Shown: positions 61,371 to 64,000 of the stretch, in pieces
Layout: each line of letters opens with the position of its first letter
Numbering within the stretch: the first letter of the stretch is position 1
NCBI RefSeq assembly: GCF_021018805.1
Contig: NC_086247.1
Location: 138,673,602-138,737,601, forward strand
Length of the DNA: 64,000 nt
Reading direction: 5' to 3'
Source: Prinia subflava
Taxonomy: Eukaryota; Chordata; Aves; Passeriformes; Cisticolidae
Position numbers and translations under genes: made by a program
The notes under the pieces: generated by a model
What the model was told of the DNA's origin: nothing
The model's input: only the letters and a program-made list of their open reading frames with translations
The model's database searches: none

Positions 61371-62031
61371 TCTTGTGTGTGTCAAGGATTGACAACAGAA
61401 AAAATTAAACAAAATCTACAATAAAGATAAAATTTAAAAGTCAAAAATACACAGACAAAAACCTTAACACCACTCCCCCACAAAAAAAGTTAGCCACAAA
61501 CTGCATAGACTGGCTCAACACAATCATACACTCATAATAAAGATCTCTTGTGCTGTTTTTAGAGAATAATCTTCTGGTCTAAGTGACAAGCGACTGCCCA
61601 CTAGGAATGAAAAAAGTCCTTATTTACTTTTAAGAAAACTTATCGACAGACCTTGAAAAACACAATCCCTCTGAAATAAAAACTCCTGTTAAGGAACCAG
61701 AAATATCAACAATTTCAGTTTCGACAACATTTCACGTATTCCCTTGGAATAAGAAAATCCGCGACTGTCCCAGCGCCGGCAGCAGCAGAGCCCAGCCCCA
61801 GCCCCCTCCTGCCCTGCAGCCCCGGGGACAGCGCAGGTGCCGCAGCCCCGGCGGCTCCCCCGGCACACGGCGCAGCTCCGGAGGCCGAGAGCAGCCGGGA
61901 CCTGCCCGGACAGCGCTGCGGCCCCAGGCGGGGACCCGAGCCGGCTCCCCCCGGCAGCACAGCCCCGTCCCGCTGCGCCCCGTCCCGCCAGACTCTGCCG
62001 GCGCTCCCCCTGCCCTGCCAGCCCCGCTCAC

Positions 62032-62085
62032 CCGCGGGGAGAGCCGCGCCGCCCGTCCGCCCGCACCGCGCCGCTCCGCCGGTCC
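62032..62085 (-). other. MAP3K8: Probable MAP3K8 non-coding first exon
   Basis: Inside the CpG island a donor GCGG|GTGAGC ends an exon at 62032. The transcription start cannot be read from sequence. The upstream limit is a guess based on the GC boxes and NF-kB site just above it. No TATA box is visible, as expected for a CpG-island promoter. Confidence 0.35.
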
Positions 62086-62088
62086 CGC

Positions 62089-62098
62089 GGGAACTCCC
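62089..62098 (-). promoter_or_regulatory. Consensus NF-kB site
   Basis: GGGAGTTCCC on the gene strand fits GGGRNWYYCC at every position. It lies between GC boxes and the probable first-exon donor. NF-kB control of MAP3K8 would link the gene to the same p105 protein that restrains its product. Binding is inferred. Confidence 0.5.
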
Positions 62099-62173
62099 GG
62101 GGGCGGGAAAGGGCGCAGGTAGCACCGCCCGCCCCTGGCCGAGGGCGGGGGACCGGGGCGGCCCCGGCCCCGG

Positions 62174-62189
62174 TTTCTATTTCGGTTTC
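62174..62189 (-). promoter_or_regulatory. Triple GAAA element (ISRE / IRF-type)
   Basis: On the gene strand the bases read GAAACCGAAATAGAAA: three GAAA cores at exact two-base spacing. The IRF consensus needs two such cores (GAAANNGAAA). The position, just upstream of the probable first exon, suits control by interferon-regulatory factors. Binding is inferred. Confidence 0.6.
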
Positions 62190-62310
62190 CCGGCAGCAGC
62201 AAGCGCTGCGCTGTCCCAACCCGGCCTCAAGCCCGGCCAGCGATCGCCTCCTGCTCCAGCGGTGGCATCGCCCGGCGGCAATGGCTTGTCCCCGGCGGTG
62301 GCATTAGTAA

Positions 62311-63895
62311 ACCCTTTTACTACCGCCTCGTGCTTCCGTGCGCACCTAGAGGGCGTCCACCAGCGTCCTAAGAGTTTAACTATTATCTGAATCAAACTTC
62401 AGCTGACACGCGGGTGGAATTTAGGACAATGTGAAGAATTTGTTGATGGCAGTAGTATTAAAATACCCCGGGGCAGAGTAGTGTGAGTTGGGTAGCTGCT
62501 AAAATTGGGCACGACTACTTTTTCTTATCCATAAGGAAGTAATTTTTGCAAAACTGTGCTGCCCAATAGCTCCTCTTCAGTCCGTTCGTTTTTAAGGAGA
62601 CAAGTAGCACCTTTAACAAAACCACCTGCCACAGCACTAGGACCTGATGAGTTGAATCTGTCTCAAGGTGTCAAGAGACACAAGATGGATTTTTGGTTCA
62701 TTATCTGCAGTGTAATGACTATTTGCTTACTCAAGTCAATGGCAAAATTATCATTATAAAGCTTCAGGACAAACACTCACCTTAGGCTTCAGTGTTTCTT
62801 AGTAGTTCATGCAACTCCGTTACTGTTTATATTATCTAGATACCCTGACTCCCTCATTTAAAAGGTTTATGTTTGCTACCTCTCCTGGGGCATTCAAAAC
62901 TGTCCCAAGTACTGTCCCGAGTACGTGACAAATGATATTTGGCAATGTGCAAGGGTTTAGACTCACTACAGGATCTTCTTTTCCTTAGCATCATAACTAT
63001 GTATATGGAACTCTGCTAGCAGGGTTAACCTTTGCTCATACACGGTTTCTTTTCCAGTCTATACAGATGTCAAATACATTGGCAAGCCTCCATAAGGAAA
63101 TAGGTGTCTTTTTGTTGAGTTTGACCTTGTTCAATTGTTACACCCAGTGCATTTGCTAAAAAATGGTGGAAAAAAAAAAAAAAAAAAAAAAAAAAAAGAC
63201 AAGAAAGCTGCAGATGATTAGAGAAAGAGAAAAGAGAGGAAGGATTGAATAATAAATTAGGCTATAGGAGAGGCCATACCAAGGAGGGGGCGGAATTGGC
63301 AGCACCTTGCAAGTGGGAGGTTAAGGAGGCTAAGTAACACATCCTTAACGTGCAGCAGCTCTCACGCTAGGATACTTTGGGTATCGTCTTTCAGGAACTT
63401 GCTTGCGCTATTAGTTTTTCCAGACCCACAATTAATTTTAATGAAACCCTTTTCTATTTTTAGACCAACTTCAAAGGGGGAAAGAGGAGGAGTTCCTCTC
63501 TCCACATCAATGAATTTAGGCAGGACAAGTCTTAGGATTCCAGAGGAAACTCACCATGGAGAGATGGAGGAAACACAAGTTTGTTGTACTCCATGGCATT
63601 CATAAGCAGGATATAAAGTGAAGTGCTCTATTTTAAAAGCAATCTACTCTCTGTCTTAATGATCATCCTAGAATACAAAACCAAAATAATTAGGTCATAG
63701 CAATTACTTACAGACCCTGACTGACTGGGAGGCTGCCAAGGGTATATCCAGCACTGCACTGAAGACCTACTAACACACAAAGTGCCCTAACATACACTAC
63801 AGATGTATGTGCCCACAAGTTTTACATAAATGACTGTTTTTAAAAAACAAAGAAAATTACATTTTCTTCAGTACAAGCCTGGGGAACCATGCTGC
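62311..63895. other. Region upstream of MAP3K8
   Basis: AT-rich apart from the poly(A) run. A GGAGGGGGCGGAATTGGCAG segment near 63282 is a lone GC box. No exon of a divergent gene is recognised. Confidence 0.5.
63170..63197. repeat. Poly(A) run of 28
   Basis: Uninterrupted A tract upstream of the MAP3K8 promoter. Confidence 0.95.
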
Positions 63896-64000
63896 TGTCT
63901 TGGTTTGAAGGACAGGTGTCTGCTAGGGAGGGGCAGGACCCCCCCTTGGAATGGAGAATTCAAATCCCCTCCCTCCAAATTATTATAATTTAGAAAATTA
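63896..64000 (+). mobile_element. Start of an LTR running off the right edge
   Basis: TGTCTTGGTTTGAAGGACAG followed by the GTGTCTGCTAGGGAGGGGCA segment matches the beginning of the LTR family at 35 kb and 5.5 kb. The element is cut by the window end, so it is not possible to say whether it is a solo LTR or a fuller provirus. Confidence 0.85.

Larger units (their letters stand above)
59307..62031 (-). other. MAP3K8 5' intron region
   Basis: Sequence between the probable 5' exons. It holds a CR1 remnant, poly(T) and poly(A) runs and a possible extra exon near 61.1-61.4 kb. Confidence 0.5.
61770..62310. promoter_or_regulatory. MAP3K8: CpG-island promoter of MAP3K8
   Basis: This stretch is very GC-rich with many CpGs, in contrast with the AT-rich flanks. 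On the gene strand, in order toward the gene, it holds a triple GAAA interferon-response-type element (62189-62174), GC boxes (about 62150-62125), an E2F-like TTTCCCGC (62110-62103), a consensus NF-kB site (62098-62089) and a splice donor (62031). The open frames through the island are the usual result of GC richness and are not called as genes. Confidence 0.85.

Noticed and set aside
61715..62307. 136- and 156-codon frames on both strands in the MAP3K8 island
   Set aside because: GC-rich, arginine/proline/alanine-rich and overlapping on opposite strands, as expected of a CpG island. The region is promoter and non-coding exon.
1..64000. CRISPR arrays, bacterial operons, tRNA or rRNA genes, intact viral genes
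   Set aside because: No spaced direct repeats, no ribosome-binding-site or operon pattern, no tRNA A/B boxes in a foldable arrangement, and only LTRs without internal genes were seen. The window is vertebrate nuclear DNA.

Overview
The window is bird nuclear DNA, most likely from a songbird. It holds one intact, strongly recognisable protein-coding gene: the kinase MAP3K8 (also called TPL2 or COT), on the minus strand in the right third. It has seven coding exons, all with GT-AG introns, and reads right to left from a CpG-island promoter near 62.1 kb to the stop codon at 43,739. The avian origin is inferred from fossil CR1 retrotransposons with the typical 3' end, several LTRs of types common in bird genomes, and a kinase about as long as, and very close to, its mammalian orthologue.

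Layout, left to right. 1-43 kb is gene-poor. It contains two very long pentamer microsatellites (GGGAT-type at 4.3-4.9 kb, GGGAA-type at 29.5-29.9 kb), a broken LTR whose halves face opposite ways (5.5-6.3 kb), a 1.7 kb CR1 fossil with reverse-transcriptase remains (18.6-20.3 kb), two CpG-rich patches with no known gene (20.6-20.9 and 24.6-25.0 kb), a 66-bp tandem duplication (27.4 kb), an unusually long unexplained open frame (30.7-31.8 kb), a solo LTR with a perfect 5-bp target duplication (35.0-35.8 kb), a second LTR (37.5-38.1 kb), and a solo LTR with a perfect 6-bp target duplication (41.0-41.6 kb). 42.4-62.2 kb is MAP3K8 with its introns, 3' UTR and promoter. The last 1.7 kb is intergenic and ends in the start of another LTR that runs off the edge.

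The deduced MAP3K8 protein is 467 residues. It has the atypical proline-containing glycine loop, the catalytic lysine, the HHDIKPSN and DFG motifs, the activation-loop threonine and both C-terminal regulatory serines. The island carries a triple GAAA interferon-response-type element and a consensus NF-kB site, which fits a kinase that relays inflammatory signals. A probable upstream exon contains an in-frame ATG that would extend the protein by 20 residues.

Nothing here looks like a wholly new biological system. The points most worth checking are the MAP3K8 N-terminal extension and its promoter elements, the long orphan frame with its embedded hairpin, the two precisely delimited solo LTRs, and the pure pentamer arrays.
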